Part shown: piece by piece, positions 1 through 9,700 of the stretch | Position numbering within the stretch: the first letter of the stretch is position 1 | Layout of the letters: the number at the start of each line of letters is the position of its first letter | Assembly: GCA_946480345.1 (NCBI GenBank) | Contig: CAMLJR010000087.1 | Coordinates: 1 to 11,875, forward strand | Length of the DNA: 11,875 nucleotides | Reading direction: 5' to 3' | From: an uncultured Spongiibacteraceae bacterium | Lineage (GTDB): Bacteria > Pseudomonadota > Gammaproteobacteria > Pseudomonadales > CAMLJR01 | Notes under the pieces: model-generated | Seen by the model: only the letters and a program-made list of their open reading frames with translations | Database searches by the model: none | Told to the model about the DNA's origin: nothing | Program-made: the position numbers and the translations under genes

Positions 1-13
1 AGCCGGCGCTGGA

Positions 14-46
14 AATGAACCATCGCGTCGAATGCGATGGTTCATT
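14..46. terminator. Strong hairpin downstream of the M48 protease gene, probable terminator
   Basis: A perfect 13-bp inverted repeat has arms at 14-26 and 34-46, starting AATGAACC and ending GGTTCATT, around a 7-nt loop. It begins 24 nt past the stop codon of the minus-strand protease gene. It could end transcription of that gene, or of a plus-strand gene entering from the left, or both. Neither side has a long T run: GTTTG follows on the plus strand and TTCCAG on the minus strand. Intrinsic termination is therefore inferred from the stem and its position. Confidence 0.5.
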
Positions 47-69
47 GTTTGATGCGGATTGACGACGAG

Positions 70-897
70 TTACGTCGACTTGCAGCTCGGTCGACGGCCT
101 TGTGCGCGAGCGTCCTGCGCCTCGGCTTCGGCCGTCGGTAACGCGCGGCTCAACGCGCTCATACGCGTCTGATCGGACGGGTGAGTCGATAAAAATTCCG
201 GCGTTTTGCTTTTATCGGCCGCCGCCATGTTCTGCCACAACGTAATACTCTCGTCAGGATTGAACCCGGCATTCGCCATCAACTTCAATCCGATCATGTC
301 CGCTTCGGATTCCTGCGTGCGACTAAACGGCAACAGCACACCATAAGTGACGCCGGCGCCCAGCGCCGCCATTGCCAATCCTTTCTGCGAATTGTCCGAA
401 GTCGCCGCAATAATGCCGCCGACCGCCAATGCGCCCTGCGCGGCAAACTGCTGCGACAACCGCTCCGCACTGTGATGCGCCTGCACGTGGCCGATTTCGT
501 GACCGATCACCGCGGCAAGCTGATCCTGATTGGTGGCGACTTTCAGAATGCCGGTATGCACACCGATTTTTTTGCCCGGCAATGCGAAGGCATTCGGCGT
601 ATCGTCCTGAAACACATTGATTTCCCAACCGGCGCCTTCATCACCCGGCAGCGACGACAAAATCGACTTCGCCACACAGCTCACGTATTGATTGACTTGC
701 GGTTCTTTGGAGAGCGGCTGCTTCTTCTTTAAATCGGAAAACGCAGCCGCGCCCATTTTGCCCATTTCGGATTCGGTGAAATTGGGCAGGATGAACTGCT
801 TGCGACCTGTCGGCGATACCGTACACGCCGCCAACACAACCCCGGCAACCGCGCCGATGATCACCCACTTCCGTTTACGTACATCGCTTCGCAACAT
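70..897 (-). CDS. M48-family zinc metalloprotease, lipoprotein (LoiP/YggG- or Oma1-like)
   Basis: The 275-residue product is a probable periplasmic, membrane-anchored zinc endopeptidase. A basic N-terminus (RKRK) precedes a hydrophobic stretch ending in the lipobox LAAC with Cys25, so it should be a lipoprotein. The catalytic HEIGH motif is at 133-137: His133 and His137 bind zinc and Glu134 is catalytic. The third ligand is probably Glu196 in ESEAD (196-200). The STHPS segment (237-241) is also typical of M48. The length is close to E. coli LoiP, and there is no C-terminal TPR region as in BepA. Family members usually degrade damaged or misassembled envelope proteins; the substrate here is unknown. 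The ATG at 895-897 has the GT-rich ribosome site GGGTGGGA a few bases upstream. The gene lies 54 bp downstream of the small secreted protein gene on the same strand and may be cotranscribed. The C-terminal tail (about 255-275) is Ala/Gln/Arg-rich and probably disordered. Confidence 0.92.
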   Translation of the reverse strand: MLRSDVRKRKWVIIGAVAGVVLAACTVSPTGRKQFILPNFTESEMGKMGAAAFSDLKKKQPLSKEPQVNQYVSCVAKSILSSLPGDEGAGWEINVFQDDTPNAFALPGKKIGVHTGILKVATNQDQLAAVIGHEIGHVQAHHSAERLSQQFAAQGALAVGGIIAATSDNSQKGLAMAALGAGVTYGVLLPFSRTQESEADMIGLKLMANAGFNPDESITLWQNMAAADKSKTPEFLSTHPSDQTRMSALSRALPTAEAEAQDARAQGRRPSCKST

Positions 898-936
898 ATC
901 CCACCCGTAATAAACGATCTGGCTCCTTCGACCAAA

Positions 937-948
937 CCCGAAGTCGGG
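937..948 (-). terminator. Short hairpin just after the small secreted protein gene
   Basis: CCCGA and TCGGG form a compact hairpin, 3 nt beyond the stop codon of the minus-strand gene at 952-1284, and GTTTGG follows on the minus strand. It could be a weak terminator or attenuator that lowers read-through into the protease gene. The stem is short and the T run is poor. Confidence 0.3.
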
Positions 949-951
949 AGT

Positions 952-1284
952 TTACTGTGCGCTCCACGGTGTACAAATAGGCGGCTCGGTAACTTCTTTA
1001 TATTCACACAACGAAACAAAGCCGGTCGTTGCATTGATGCGCCATGTCGATAACACGTCATCACCACCAATGATTTGATAAGCGCCCGGCTTCGCGCTCA
1101 TGCTCCACGGATAACAAACGGGTTCGTTTTTATGACCTTCGAAGCTGCATAGCGAAACCGCGCCATTGCTGTGGTTGACCCGCCATACCGACAGGTTGCC
1201 TTTGGTTGAAACACCGCTGAACTGACCATCGGCGATGGCAGAACCGGCAGCGCACAGCGCAGCCAATAGAACAATCGACTTCAT
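952..1284 (-). CDS. Small secreted protein with two tandem Trp/Cys repeats, function unknown
   Basis: I do not recognise this 110-residue family. A type I signal peptide (MKSIVLLAALCAAGSAIA) predicts cleavage near residue 19, before DG, leaving a mature protein of about 91 residues. The mature part is an internal duplication: residues 31-61 align without gaps to 78-108, a 47-residue period. Each copy has the pattern L-S-x-W-R-[VI]-N, then G-x-V-S-L-C, then P-[VI]-C-x-P-W-S. About 15 of 31 positions are identical. The four mature cysteines (46, 57, 93, 104) sit at equivalent places and probably form one disulphide per repeat in the periplasm or outside the cell. The ATG at 1282-1284 has a good ribosome site, GGAG, 8 nt upstream. 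The gene lies upstream of the M48 protease gene on the same strand, so the two may be linked, but that is positional evidence only. A binding or structural role is possible; no catalytic motif is visible. Confidence 0.8.
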   Translation of the reverse strand: MKSIVLLAALCAAGSAIADGQFSGVSTKGNLSVWRVNHSNGAVSLCSFEGHKNEPVCYPWSMSAKPGAYQIIGGDDVLSTWRINATTGFVSLCEYKEVTEPPICTPWSAQ

Positions 1285-1317
1285 GAGTGATACTCCAGAA
1301 AGGTGGCTCGCGCCCGG

Positions 1318-1327
1318 ACTAATTAGT
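1318..1327. promoter_or_regulatory. Palindrome ACTAATTAGT, possible operator
   Basis: A perfect 10-bp palindrome lies in the 186-bp region between the divergent genes at 952-1284 and 1471-2319. It is nested in a wider inverted repeat, CGCCCGG (1311-1317) and CCGGGCG (1342-1348). A -10-like TAGAAT on the minus strand (1351-1356) lies just upstream, so the palindrome would fall near +15 to +25 of a transcript for the small secreted protein. No good -35 accompanies it. A regulator site is inferred only from symmetry and position. Confidence 0.3.
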
Positions 1328-1400
1328 GTTGTGGTACTGTCCCGGGCGTAATTCTAGCATCGCATTCGGAGAGCGATAGGCGCCATCAGTCGATAGGGCA

Positions 1401-1417
1401 ACGCGGGTAAGCCGCGT
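1401..1417. promoter_or_regulatory. Inverted repeat ACGCGG/CCGCGT upstream of the dehydrogenase gene
   Basis: Two 6-bp arms (1401-1406 and 1412-1417) flank the 5-nt spacer GTAAG, about 54 bp before the dehydrogenase start. It could be an operator for the plus-strand run of three genes or a small transcript hairpin. No convincing sigma-70 promoter for that run was found. Confidence 0.25.
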
Positions 1418-1470
1418 ATGCTCGCGCGCCGCCCATTGCGAATATCCATAACGATAAATCGGGAGACTGT

Positions 1471-2319
1471 ATGAACTCATTTCAAAACAAAGTCGCCGTG
1501 ATTACTGGCGCGGCCAGCGGCATCGGTCGCGGGCTTGCAGAAAAAGCCGCCGCGCTCGGCATGCGCGTCGTGATTGCCGATGTCGACCGCAAAGGCTTGC
1601 AGCAAGTCGAAGAGCAACTGCGCGCCAACGGTACGCAAGTGGTTGCGCAATATGCCGATGTATCGAAATTTGAATCGGTCGATGCACTCGCCGATGTCGC
1701 ATTCAACACATTCGGCGCCGTGAATCTGTTATTTAACAATGCTGCGATTCTGGTCGATGGCCTGAGCTGGGAACGCAGCATCGAAGATTGGCGCTGGAGC
1801 CTCGATGTCAACATCATGGGCGTCGTGCATGGCATGAAGGCATTCATTCCGCGCATGCAGAAAACGCAGGAAGAATGCGTGGTAGTCAATACCGCCTCGA
1901 ACGGCGGCTTGTTGTCCGGCCCCTTCCTCGCGCCATATCAGGCGACTAAACACGCGGTGGTGACGATTACCGAATCGCTGTATTTCGAGCTGCAATCGAT
2001 GAACTCGAATGTGCGCGCCGCCCTACTATGCCCCGGCGATGTCGCAACGAAAATCTGGGAATCCGAACGCATTCGCCCGGACAGCTATGGCAAGAAAGCC
2101 GATTTTTCGACGGGTGTCGAAGCGCACTCGCGCGAAATCATCGAAGGCATGGTCGCAAAAGGCATGTCGCCGCAACAATTGGCAGACATCGTGTTCGAAC
2201 AAATAGCTGCGGGCAAATTCTGGATAATTACGCATCCCGAATTTTTGAAGCCGATGCTCGAAATGCGCATCAGCGCGATCATGGAAGAGCGCAATCCAAA
2301 GCTGCCGGATTATCTATAG
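1471..2319 (+). CDS. Short-chain dehydrogenase/reductase (SDR), classical type
   Basis: The 282-residue cytosolic oxidoreductase probably uses NAD(P) and acts on a hydroxyl or carbonyl group; the substrate is unknown. It has the full set of classical SDR motifs. The Rossmann glycine motif TGAASGIG is at 12-19, and an acidic Asp37 at the end of the second strand favours NAD(H). NNAA is at 89-92. The catalytic set is Asn114 (DVNIMG), Ser143, Tyr156 and Lys160 (YQATK). PGD is at 188-190. The C-terminal part after about 195 forms the substrate pocket and is slightly longer than in the shortest SDRs. The ATG is well supported by GGGAG at 1461-1465, 5 nt upstream. It is the first gene of a tight plus-strand run, with 26 bp to the radical SAM gene. 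SDRs are too diverse to assign a pathway from sequence alone. Confidence 0.92.
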   Translation: MNSFQNKVAVITGAASGIGRGLAEKAAALGMRVVIADVDRKGLQQVEEQLRANGTQVVAQYADVSKFESVDALADVAFNTFGAVNLLFNNAAILVDGLSWERSIEDWRWSLDVNIMGVVHGMKAFIPRMQKTQEECVVVNTASNGGLLSGPFLAPYQATKHAVVTITESLYFELQSMNSNVRAALLCPGDVATKIWESERIRPDSYGKKADFSTGVEAHSREIIEGMVAKGMSPQQLADIVFEQIAAGKFWIITHPEFLKPMLEMRISAIMEERNPKLPDYL

Positions 2320-2345
2320 CTATCTACCGATTTAACTGAGGCGTT

Positions 2346-3392
2346 ATGGCAATCAAAGGGCGCGGCACCGATCAAAATCCGCATAACCGGTACGCGCCGC
2401 GTATCAGCGTCGTCGATATTGACGCGGAGCAATCGGAAGGCGAAACCCGCCCGGCGACTACCGTGCGTAAAGAAAACGCACGTAGCATAATCAGCTACAA
2501 CGATTCGCCCGACGTCGGCTTTGCGCGCTCGATCAATCCATATCGCGGCTGCGAACACGGTTGCATTTATTGTTTTGCGCGACCGACACACGCCTATCTC
2601 GATTTATCGCCCGGCCTCGATTTCGAAACCAAGCTAATCGCAAAAACAAACGCCGCGGAATTACTGCGCAACGAACTCGGCAAAAAAACTTACACGCCGG
2701 AAACGATCGTCATTGGCAGCAACACCGATTGCTACCAGCCGATCGAGCGCGAATATCGATTGACGCGCCAGTTGCTCGAAGTGTTTTGGGAACATCGGCA
2801 TCCCTGCGCGCTGATTACGAAAAGTCAGAACGTTTGCGACGACTTATCGCTGCTCGCGCAAATGGCAAAGGAAAAGCTGGTGAAGGTTTACGTCACCGTC
2901 ACCACGCTCGAAGATGATCTGAAGCGTAAACTCGAACCGCGCGCCGCGAGCGGGCGGGCGCGCATCAATACCATCGCGCAACTCGCCGACGCCGGTATTC
3001 CGGTCGGCGTTCTCGCAGCGCCGATAATTCCTGCTCTCAATGACCATGAACTCGAAACGATTCTGACCGAAGCGAAGCAAGCGGGTGCCGAAAGTGCGAG
3101 TTTCATTTTGCTGCGCCTTCCATTGGAACTGGTCGAATTATTCGAGAATTGGCTGCAGCAGCATTATCCGCTGCGCGCCGAGCATGTGATGAGCTTGATC
3201 CGACAGAGTCGCGGCGGAAAGAATTATGTTTCCGAATTTCATACGCGAATGAAAGGTACCGGTGTGTTTGCCGATTTGCTCGCCGCACGGTTTCGTCGCA
3301 TCGCGCGCGCACTGCATTTGAACGAAACGACAACCGAATTGCGTTGCGATAAATTTCGCGTACCGACCGCGCAGTTCAGCCTGGATTTATGA
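2346..3392 (+). CDS. Radical SAM protein, PA0069 / Rv2578c-like family
   Basis: The 348-residue cytosolic iron-sulphur protein is predicted to reductively cleave S-adenosylmethionine. The [4Fe-4S] motif is CX3CX2C, with Cys69, Cys73 and Cys76 in RGCEHGCIYCFARP, the arrangement found in SplB-related proteins. The N-terminal KGRGTDQNPHNRY segment and the NPYRGCEHGC context are what I associate with the PA0069 group. Residues about 60-270 should form the partial TIM barrel, with IGSNTDCYQPIE (123-134), ITKS (157-160) and the basic EPRAASGRARI segment (197-207). The radical reaction catalysed by this group is not established to my knowledge; similarity to spore photoproduct lyase does not prove DNA repair activity. 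The ATG has TGAGG (2337-2341) 4 nt upstream. It lies 26 bp after the SDR stop and 28 bp before the DUF4136 gene, so cotranscription is likely. Confidence 0.9.
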   Translation: MAIKGRGTDQNPHNRYAPRISVVDIDAEQSEGETRPATTVRKENARSIISYNDSPDVGFARSINPYRGCEHGCIYCFARPTHAYLDLSPGLDFETKLIAKTNAAELLRNELGKKTYTPETIVIGSNTDCYQPIEREYRLTRQLLEVFWEHRHPCALITKSQNVCDDLSLLAQMAKEKLVKVYVTVTTLEDDLKRKLEPRAASGRARINTIAQLADAGIPVGVLAAPIIPALNDHELETILTEAKQAGAESASFILLRLPLELVELFENWLQQHYPLRAEHVMSLIRQSRGGKNYVSEFHTRMKGTGVFADLLAARFRRIARALHLNETTTELRCDKFRVPTAQFSLDL

Positions 3393-3420
3393 CGGATTAA
3401 AATTTAATGAGGGTTTAATC

Positions 3421-3966
3421 ATGTGGCGCCGACTGTTATTGATCGCAGCGTTATTCAGCTCCGTACAACTGTACGCAGCGAGCGTTGAAGTCGATTACGA
3501 TACCAACGCCGATCTCAGCCAACTGCATTATTACCAATGGCTAAACCCGAACGATGGCATCGACGAGAAATTCAATACGCTCAATGACGATGCGGTAAAA
3601 CAGGCACTATCGTTCAGCCTCGATCGGCAAATGGCGATGGCGAGCGATCAACATCCTGCCGACGTATCGGTGCGCTACTACATCAAGCCCGTGAAAAAAC
3701 TCGTCGATGATCGCCCGCGCGTCGGTATCGGCATGGGTGGCTTCGGCAGCAATGTCGGCGGCGGCGTGTCGTTCAGTTTTCCGCTCGGCGGCAACGATCT
3801 CGATCAACAAGCACATGTGGTCGTCGATTTTCTGGACCCAAAAACACAGAAATTATTATGGCGAGGCAGCCTGATCACCGGCATGAGCAGCACATCGACG
3901 CAGGTCAATCAAAAGCAATTGCAGAAAGCGACGGATGAAATCCTGAATAAATTTCCGCCGCGTTAA
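3421..3966 (+). CDS. Secreted DUF4136-family protein
   Basis: The 181-residue exported protein has no known biochemical role. A signal peptide covers about residues 1-19 (MWRRLLLIAALFSSVQLYA), with cleavage near Ala19. Many DUF4136 proteins are lipoproteins, but this one has no lipobox cysteine and should be soluble in the periplasm or held by partners. Family features are the LSQLHYYQWL segment (32-41), resembling the usual aromatic YxW element, the LLWRG segment (145-149) and the C-terminal ATDEILNKFPP (170-180). A Gly-rich stretch, GIGMGGFG to VGGG (102-115), interrupts the core and may be a flexible loop or turn. The ATG has TGAGGG (3408-3413) 7 nt upstream. It is the last gene of the plus-strand run and converges on hemE, with only 47 bp between their stop codons. 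Confidence 0.85.
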   Translation: MWRRLLLIAALFSSVQLYAASVEVDYDTNADLSQLHYYQWLNPNDGIDEKFNTLNDDAVKQALSFSLDRQMAMASDQHPADVSVRYYIKPVKKLVDDRPRVGIGMGGFGSNVGGGVSFSFPLGGNDLDQQAHVVVDFLDPKTQKLLWRGSLITGMSSTSTQVNQKQLQKATDEILNKFPPR

Positions 3967-3984
3967 TTTCGAGAGCGATGGGTT

Positions 3985-4010
3985 ATTCCCTCCCCACCGG
4001 GAAAGGGAAT
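3985..4010. terminator. Hairpin between convergent DUF4136 and hemE genes
   Basis: ATTCCC+TCCC (3985-3994) pairs with GGGA (3999-4002) and GGGAAT (4005-4010), giving about 10 bp with a 2-nt bulge and a CACC loop. It fills most of the short gap between the two stop codons, so it can serve as a shared bidirectional terminator. T runs are weak on both strands (TTATC on plus, AACCC on minus). Confidence 0.45.
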
Positions 4011-4013
4011 TTA

Positions 4014-5078
4014 TCAGCAGTGATATGGCGCGGAGAATTCGTGCACTGCGTCGATGAATACACCAGCGTGTTTCGGATCGACTTCCGGCGTAATACCGTG
4101 GCCAAGATTGAATACGTGACCATTGCCGGCACCAAAACTTGCCAGAATATTTTTCACTTCGGTACGAATTCGTTCGGGATTCGCGAACAGCATCTGCGGG
4201 TCCATATTGCCTTGCAATGCAACGCGTTCACCGATGCGCTGGCGCGCATGACCGATATCGATCGTCCAATCCAGCCCCACCGCATCGGTACCGCTCGCGG
4301 CGATTTGCTCAAGCCAGGGCCCGCCATTTTTGGTAAACAGAATCACCGGCACGCGACGACCGTCGTGTTCGCGAATCAAGCCATCGACAATTTTCTGCAT
4401 ATACGGCAAAGAAAACTCCAGATACGCCGCGTAGCTGAGCGCCCCACCCCAGGTATCGAAAATCTGAACGGCCTGCGCGCCCGCTTTGATTTGACCATTC
4501 AAATAATGCGTGACGCTTTGCGCGAGCTTATCGAGCAATGCGTGCATCACTTGCGGCTGATCGAACGCCATCGTTTTTGCAAAGCGAAAATCTTTCGACG
4601 ATGCACCTTCGACCATATACGTCGCGAGCGTCCATGGGCTGCCGGAAAAACCGATCAGCGGCACGCGGCCGTTTAACTCACGGCGAATTGTGCGCACTGC
4701 ATTCATGACATACCCGAGATCTTTTTCCGGATCGGGAATCGGCAGCGCATCGACATCATTTTGTGTGCGCACGCATTTACGAAAACGTGGACCTTCGCCG
4801 GTTTCGAAATACAAACCCAACCCCATTGCATCGGGAATTGTCAGAATGTCGGAAAATAAAATCGCGGCATCGAGCGCGTAACGCTCCAGGGGCTGTAGTG
4901 TCACTTCGCAGGCGAGATCGGGATTCATGCACAGCGCCATGAAATCGCCGGCGCGCGAACGCGTCGCACGATATTCCGGAAGATAACGACCAGCTTGTCG
5001 CATCATCCACACCGGCGTGACATCGACGGGCTGACGCATCAATGCACGCAGAAAACGATCGTTTTTTAATTCGGTCAT
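4014..5078 (-). CDS. hemE: Uroporphyrinogen decarboxylase
   Basis: This cytosolic enzyme decarboxylates the four acetate side chains of uroporphyrinogen III to give coproporphyrinogen III, committing the tetrapyrrole to haem. It needs no cofactor. With the chosen start it is 354 residues, the usual bacterial length. Signature 1, [16 protein letters not shown] (22-37), carries substrate-binding Arg27 and Arg31. The key catalytic Asp is Asp77 in FSDIL. Signature 2 is the [16 protein letters not shown] segment, with Tyr154 likely the conserved active-site tyrosine. FDTWGG (207-212) and His327 in NLGHGI complete the pocket. The reading frame opens 42 nt further upstream (5120), but the ATG at 5076-5078 gives the family's [17 protein letters not shown]-terminus and has GAGA 8 nt upstream. 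It lies 182 bp after gltD on the same strand, as in Pseudomonas gltBD-hemE. The gap holds a large inverted repeat. Confidence 0.96.
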   Translation of the reverse strand: MTELKNDRFLRALMRQPVDVTPVWMMRQAGRYLPEYRATRSRAGDFMALCMNPDLACEVTLQPLERYALDAAILFSDILTIPDAMGLGLYFETGEGPRFRKCVRTQNDVDALPIPDPEKDLGYVMNAVRTIRRELNGRVPLIGFSGSPWTLATYMVEGASSKDFRFAKTMAFDQPQVMHALLDKLAQSVTHYLNGQIKAGAQAVQIFDTWGGALSYAAYLEFSLPYMQKIVDGLIREHDGRRVPVILFTKNGGPWLEQIAASGTDAVGLDWTIDIGHARQRIGERVALQGNMDPQMLFANPERIRTEVKNILASFGAGNGHVFNLGHGITPEVDPKHAGVFIDAVHEFSAPYHC

Positions 5079-5141
5079 TATTAATTTCTCGCTATTACTC
5101 GAATTTTCATACGCCTGCACTTGCGCGAGCTCTGAAAACGA

Positions 5142-5237
5142 AATGCCCTGGGCGCTCTGGGACCGTCAGCGACAGGGATGTCTCTGACGAGCTACACGGA
5201 CGTACTTGCCGCGTGTCCCAGAGCGCCGCAGGGCATG
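5142..5237. repeat. Long imperfect inverted repeat with internal hairpins in the gltD-hemE gap
   Basis: Arms of 21 and 22 nt (5143-5163 and 5215-5236) are complementary apart from one unpaired base; they begin ATGCCCTG and end CAGGGCAT. The 51-nt centre contains a second hairpin, CGTCAG (5164-5169) with CTGACG (5184-5189), itself enclosing GACA-GGGA-TGTC (5171-5182). A further fold, ACAC+GG with CC+GTGT (5194-5199 with 5209-5216), partly competes with the outer stem. The whole can form a branched cruciform or RNA. It has no coding potential that I can see. It may be a dispersed intergenic repeat (REP/MITE-like), a processing or termination signal, or a structured RNA. Only one copy is in the window, so the repeat-family idea is untested. 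Confidence 0.6.
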
Positions 5238-5260
5238 ACGCTCCGCACAAATACTCTCTG

Positions 5261-6685
<1,425 letters not shown>

Positions 6686-6712
6686 TCATCCGATCGCTTC
6701 TATTAACCCAGC

Positions 6713-6742
6713 GATCAAATAAGTCGTCTGACCTATTTGATC
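6713..6742. promoter_or_regulatory. Perfect-armed hairpin between gltB and gltD
   Basis: Arms GATCAAATA (6713-6721) and TATTTGATC (6734-6742) are exactly complementary. Inside them GTC and GAC (6723-6725, 6730-6732) extend the stem past one mismatch to a 4-nt loop. The element is AT-rich compared with its surroundings. It sits 32 bp after the gltB stop and 33 bp before the gltD start. No T run follows on the minus strand, so a processing or mRNA-stabilising stem, or a protein site, is as likely as a terminator. Confidence 0.5.
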
Positions 6743-6774
6743 TTTATCAACCCGACACCATGAATGGCGGCGCG

Positions 6775-9700
6775 TTACTGCGGACTCTGTTTGGTCAATT
6801 TCAATAGCGAATCGAGATTCGCCGCCTTGGGTTTCACCATCCAGAATTTACCGATGTAATCGGCGAAATTGTCGAGCAGGTTATGCCCCCATGCCGAACC
6901 GGTTTCCTGCACGAATTCGCGAATGATGCCGCGCAAATGATTGCGATGCGATTCGAGCGATTCGCTATTGATACGGCAGATCTCGACCAGCTCGCTGTTG
7001 TAGCGATCGACGAAACGATGTTCTTCATCGAGCACGTACGCAAAACCGCCGGTCATACCCGCACCGAAATTGACGCCAGTTGAACCTAACACTGTCACTA
7101 TGCCGCCCGTCATGTATTCGCAGCAGTGATCGCCCGCGCCCTCGATAACCGCAAAAGCGCCCGAGTTACGCACGGCAAAACGTTCACCCGCACGACCCGC
7201 AGCAAATAATTTTCCGCCGGTCGCGCCGTATAAACAGGTGTTACCGATGATCGTCGTATTTTGCGATTCAAACGTGCTGACGCGCGGCGGATAAATGACC
7301 AACTTGCCTGCCGCCATGCCTTTGCCAACGTAATCGTTCGCATCGCCTTCAAGATACATATGCAAACCGCCGGCATTCCACACGCCAAAACTCTGGCCGG
7401 CGGTGCCGGTTAATTTCAAAATTATCGGCGCATCGGCCATGCCTTTATCGCCATGTCGCCGCGCGATCTCTCCCGATAAACGCGCACCGATCGAACGATC
7501 GCTATTGTGGACCTCGAATTGAAATTCGCCGCCGCTTTTTGCTTCGATGGCATCGCGCGTGGCGTGCCACATTGCTTCTGCTTTCACGCCTTTATCGAAT
7601 GGCGGATTCGACGGCTGCGTACAAAATTCCGCGCGGCCCTGCGCATTGGGGTCTTTCCACAAAATGCGCGACAAATCGAGATGGCGTTGCTTATCGGTTC
7701 CGCCTGCATGCATTTCGAGCATGTCGGTGCGACCAATCAATTCTTCGATGGAACGCACACCGATCTGGGCGAGCCATTCGCGTGTTTCCATCGCAACGAA
7801 TTTGAAGAAGTTCGTCACCATGTCGATGGTGCCGATGAAGTAGTCGTCGCGCAGACGCGCATCCTGCGTCGCAACGCCGGTCGCGCAATTATTCAAATGG
7901 CAGATGCGTAGATATTTACACCCGAGCGCAACCATTGGCGCCGTGCCGAAACCAAAACTCTCGGCGCCGAGAATCGCGGCCTTGATAACATCGAGGCCCG
8001 ATTTCAAACCACCATCGGTTTGCACGCGCACAGCGCCGCGCAAACCATTCGCACGTAACGCCTGCTGCGCTTCTGACAAACCTAATTCCCACGGCGAGCC
8101 GGCGTATTTAATCGATGTCAGCGGGCTCGCGGCGGTGCCCCCGTCGTAACCGGAAATCGTAATTAAATCGGCATACGCTTTAGCGACACCGGCGGCGATT
8201 GTCCCCACACCCGGCTCGGATACGAGCTTCACCGATACCAGTGCCTGCGGATTCACTTGCTTCAAATCGAAAATCAATTGCGCCAAATCTTCGATCGAAT
8301 AAATGTCGTGATGCGGCGGTGGCGAAATTAATGTCACTCCCGGCACCGCGTAACGCAGCCGCGCAATTAGCCCGTTTACTTTACCGCCCGGCAATTGACC
8401 GCCCTCGCCGGGTTTCGCGCCTTGCGCCACTTTGATTTGCAGCACTTCCGCGTTGACCAGATACGCCGGCGTCACGCCGAAACGACCCGATGCGACCTGT
8501 TTGATTTTCGATACGCGCTCGGTGCCGTAACGCGCGGGATCTTCGCCACCTTCGCCCGAATTCGAGCGTCCGCCCAAACGATTCATCGCCGTTGCGAGTG
8601 CTTCGTGCGCTTCGGGACTTAATGCGCCGAGCGACATGCCCGCCGAATCAAAACGCGGCAGAATATTTTCGATCGGCTCGACTTCTTCGAGCGGGATTGG
8701 TTGCAGGTCGCCGCGCAAATTGAATAAGTCGCGAATCATCGCCACCGGGCGCCGATCGACCAGCGCAGAATAATCGCGCCAGGCCGCGTAATCGCCGCTT
8801 TGCACTGCGCGTTGCAGCAGACGCACAACATCCGGATTGAACGCGTGATATTCCTGACCGTGTACGTACTTCAACAAACCGCCGGGCGCTATCGGCTTAC
8901 GTGCAATCCACGCATCGGCAGCGATGCGTTGTTGGTCGTTTTGCAAATCCGCAAATGTCGCGCCTTCGATGCGGCTCGAAACTTCGCGAAAACATAATTC
9001 GACAACTTCGCTCGATAAACCCACGGCTTCGAATAATTGCGCGCCGCGATACGAAGCGACAGCCGAAATCCCCATCTTCGACAGAATTTTCAGCAGGCCT
9101 TTATTGATGCCTTTACGGTAATTGACGTGCGCATCGTACGGATCGCCGAGTACTTCGCCGGTGCGGATTAAATCGTTAATCACGCTGTACGCCATGTACG
9201 GATACACCGCCGTCGCGCCGAAACCAATCAAACAGGCGATTTGATGCGAATCGCGCGCGGAGCCCGTCTCGACAATAATGTTGGCATCGCAACGCAAACC
9301 GGCCTTGATCAAACGGTGATGCACCGCACCGACCGCAAGCAGCGAATGCACTGGCAGCTTGCCGGCGCCGATCGAGCGATCGGACAACACCAGCATCACC
9401 TTGCCGCCATGTACCGCCGCTTCCGCCTGATCGGCGACGCTGCGTACCGCGCCCGCCAGATCGATCTGCTGCGGGTCATAATTCAGATCGATGAAATGCA
9501 ATGGGTAATGCGGTTTATTTAAATGCACCAGACGCGCGAATTTATCCGGCGACAACATCGGCGATGTGAGAATGATGCGATCGCCGTGATCGGCGGTTTC
9601 CTCGAACACATTTTTTTCGGTGCCGAGACAAGTCTCCAGACTCATCACGATGGTTTCGCGCAACGGATCGATCGGCGGGTTCGTCACCTGCGCAAATTTT

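Noticed and set aside
3978..4676. Open frame of 232 codons on the plus strand over hemE
   Set aside because: It is antisense to conserved hemE sequence, including the His327 region, and its translation has no family features. It also begins inside the terminator-like hairpin.
5079..5120. Upstream extension of hemE by 14 codons
   Set aside because: The extension has no similarity to known HemE N-termini. The internal ATG at 5076-5078 restores the normal 354-residue length and has a ribosome site.
5142..5237. Possible tRNA or tRNA-like gene because of the cloverleaf-like fold
   Set aside because: The outer stem is about 21 bp rather than 7, and no anticodon arm, T-loop TTC motif or CCA end could be placed.
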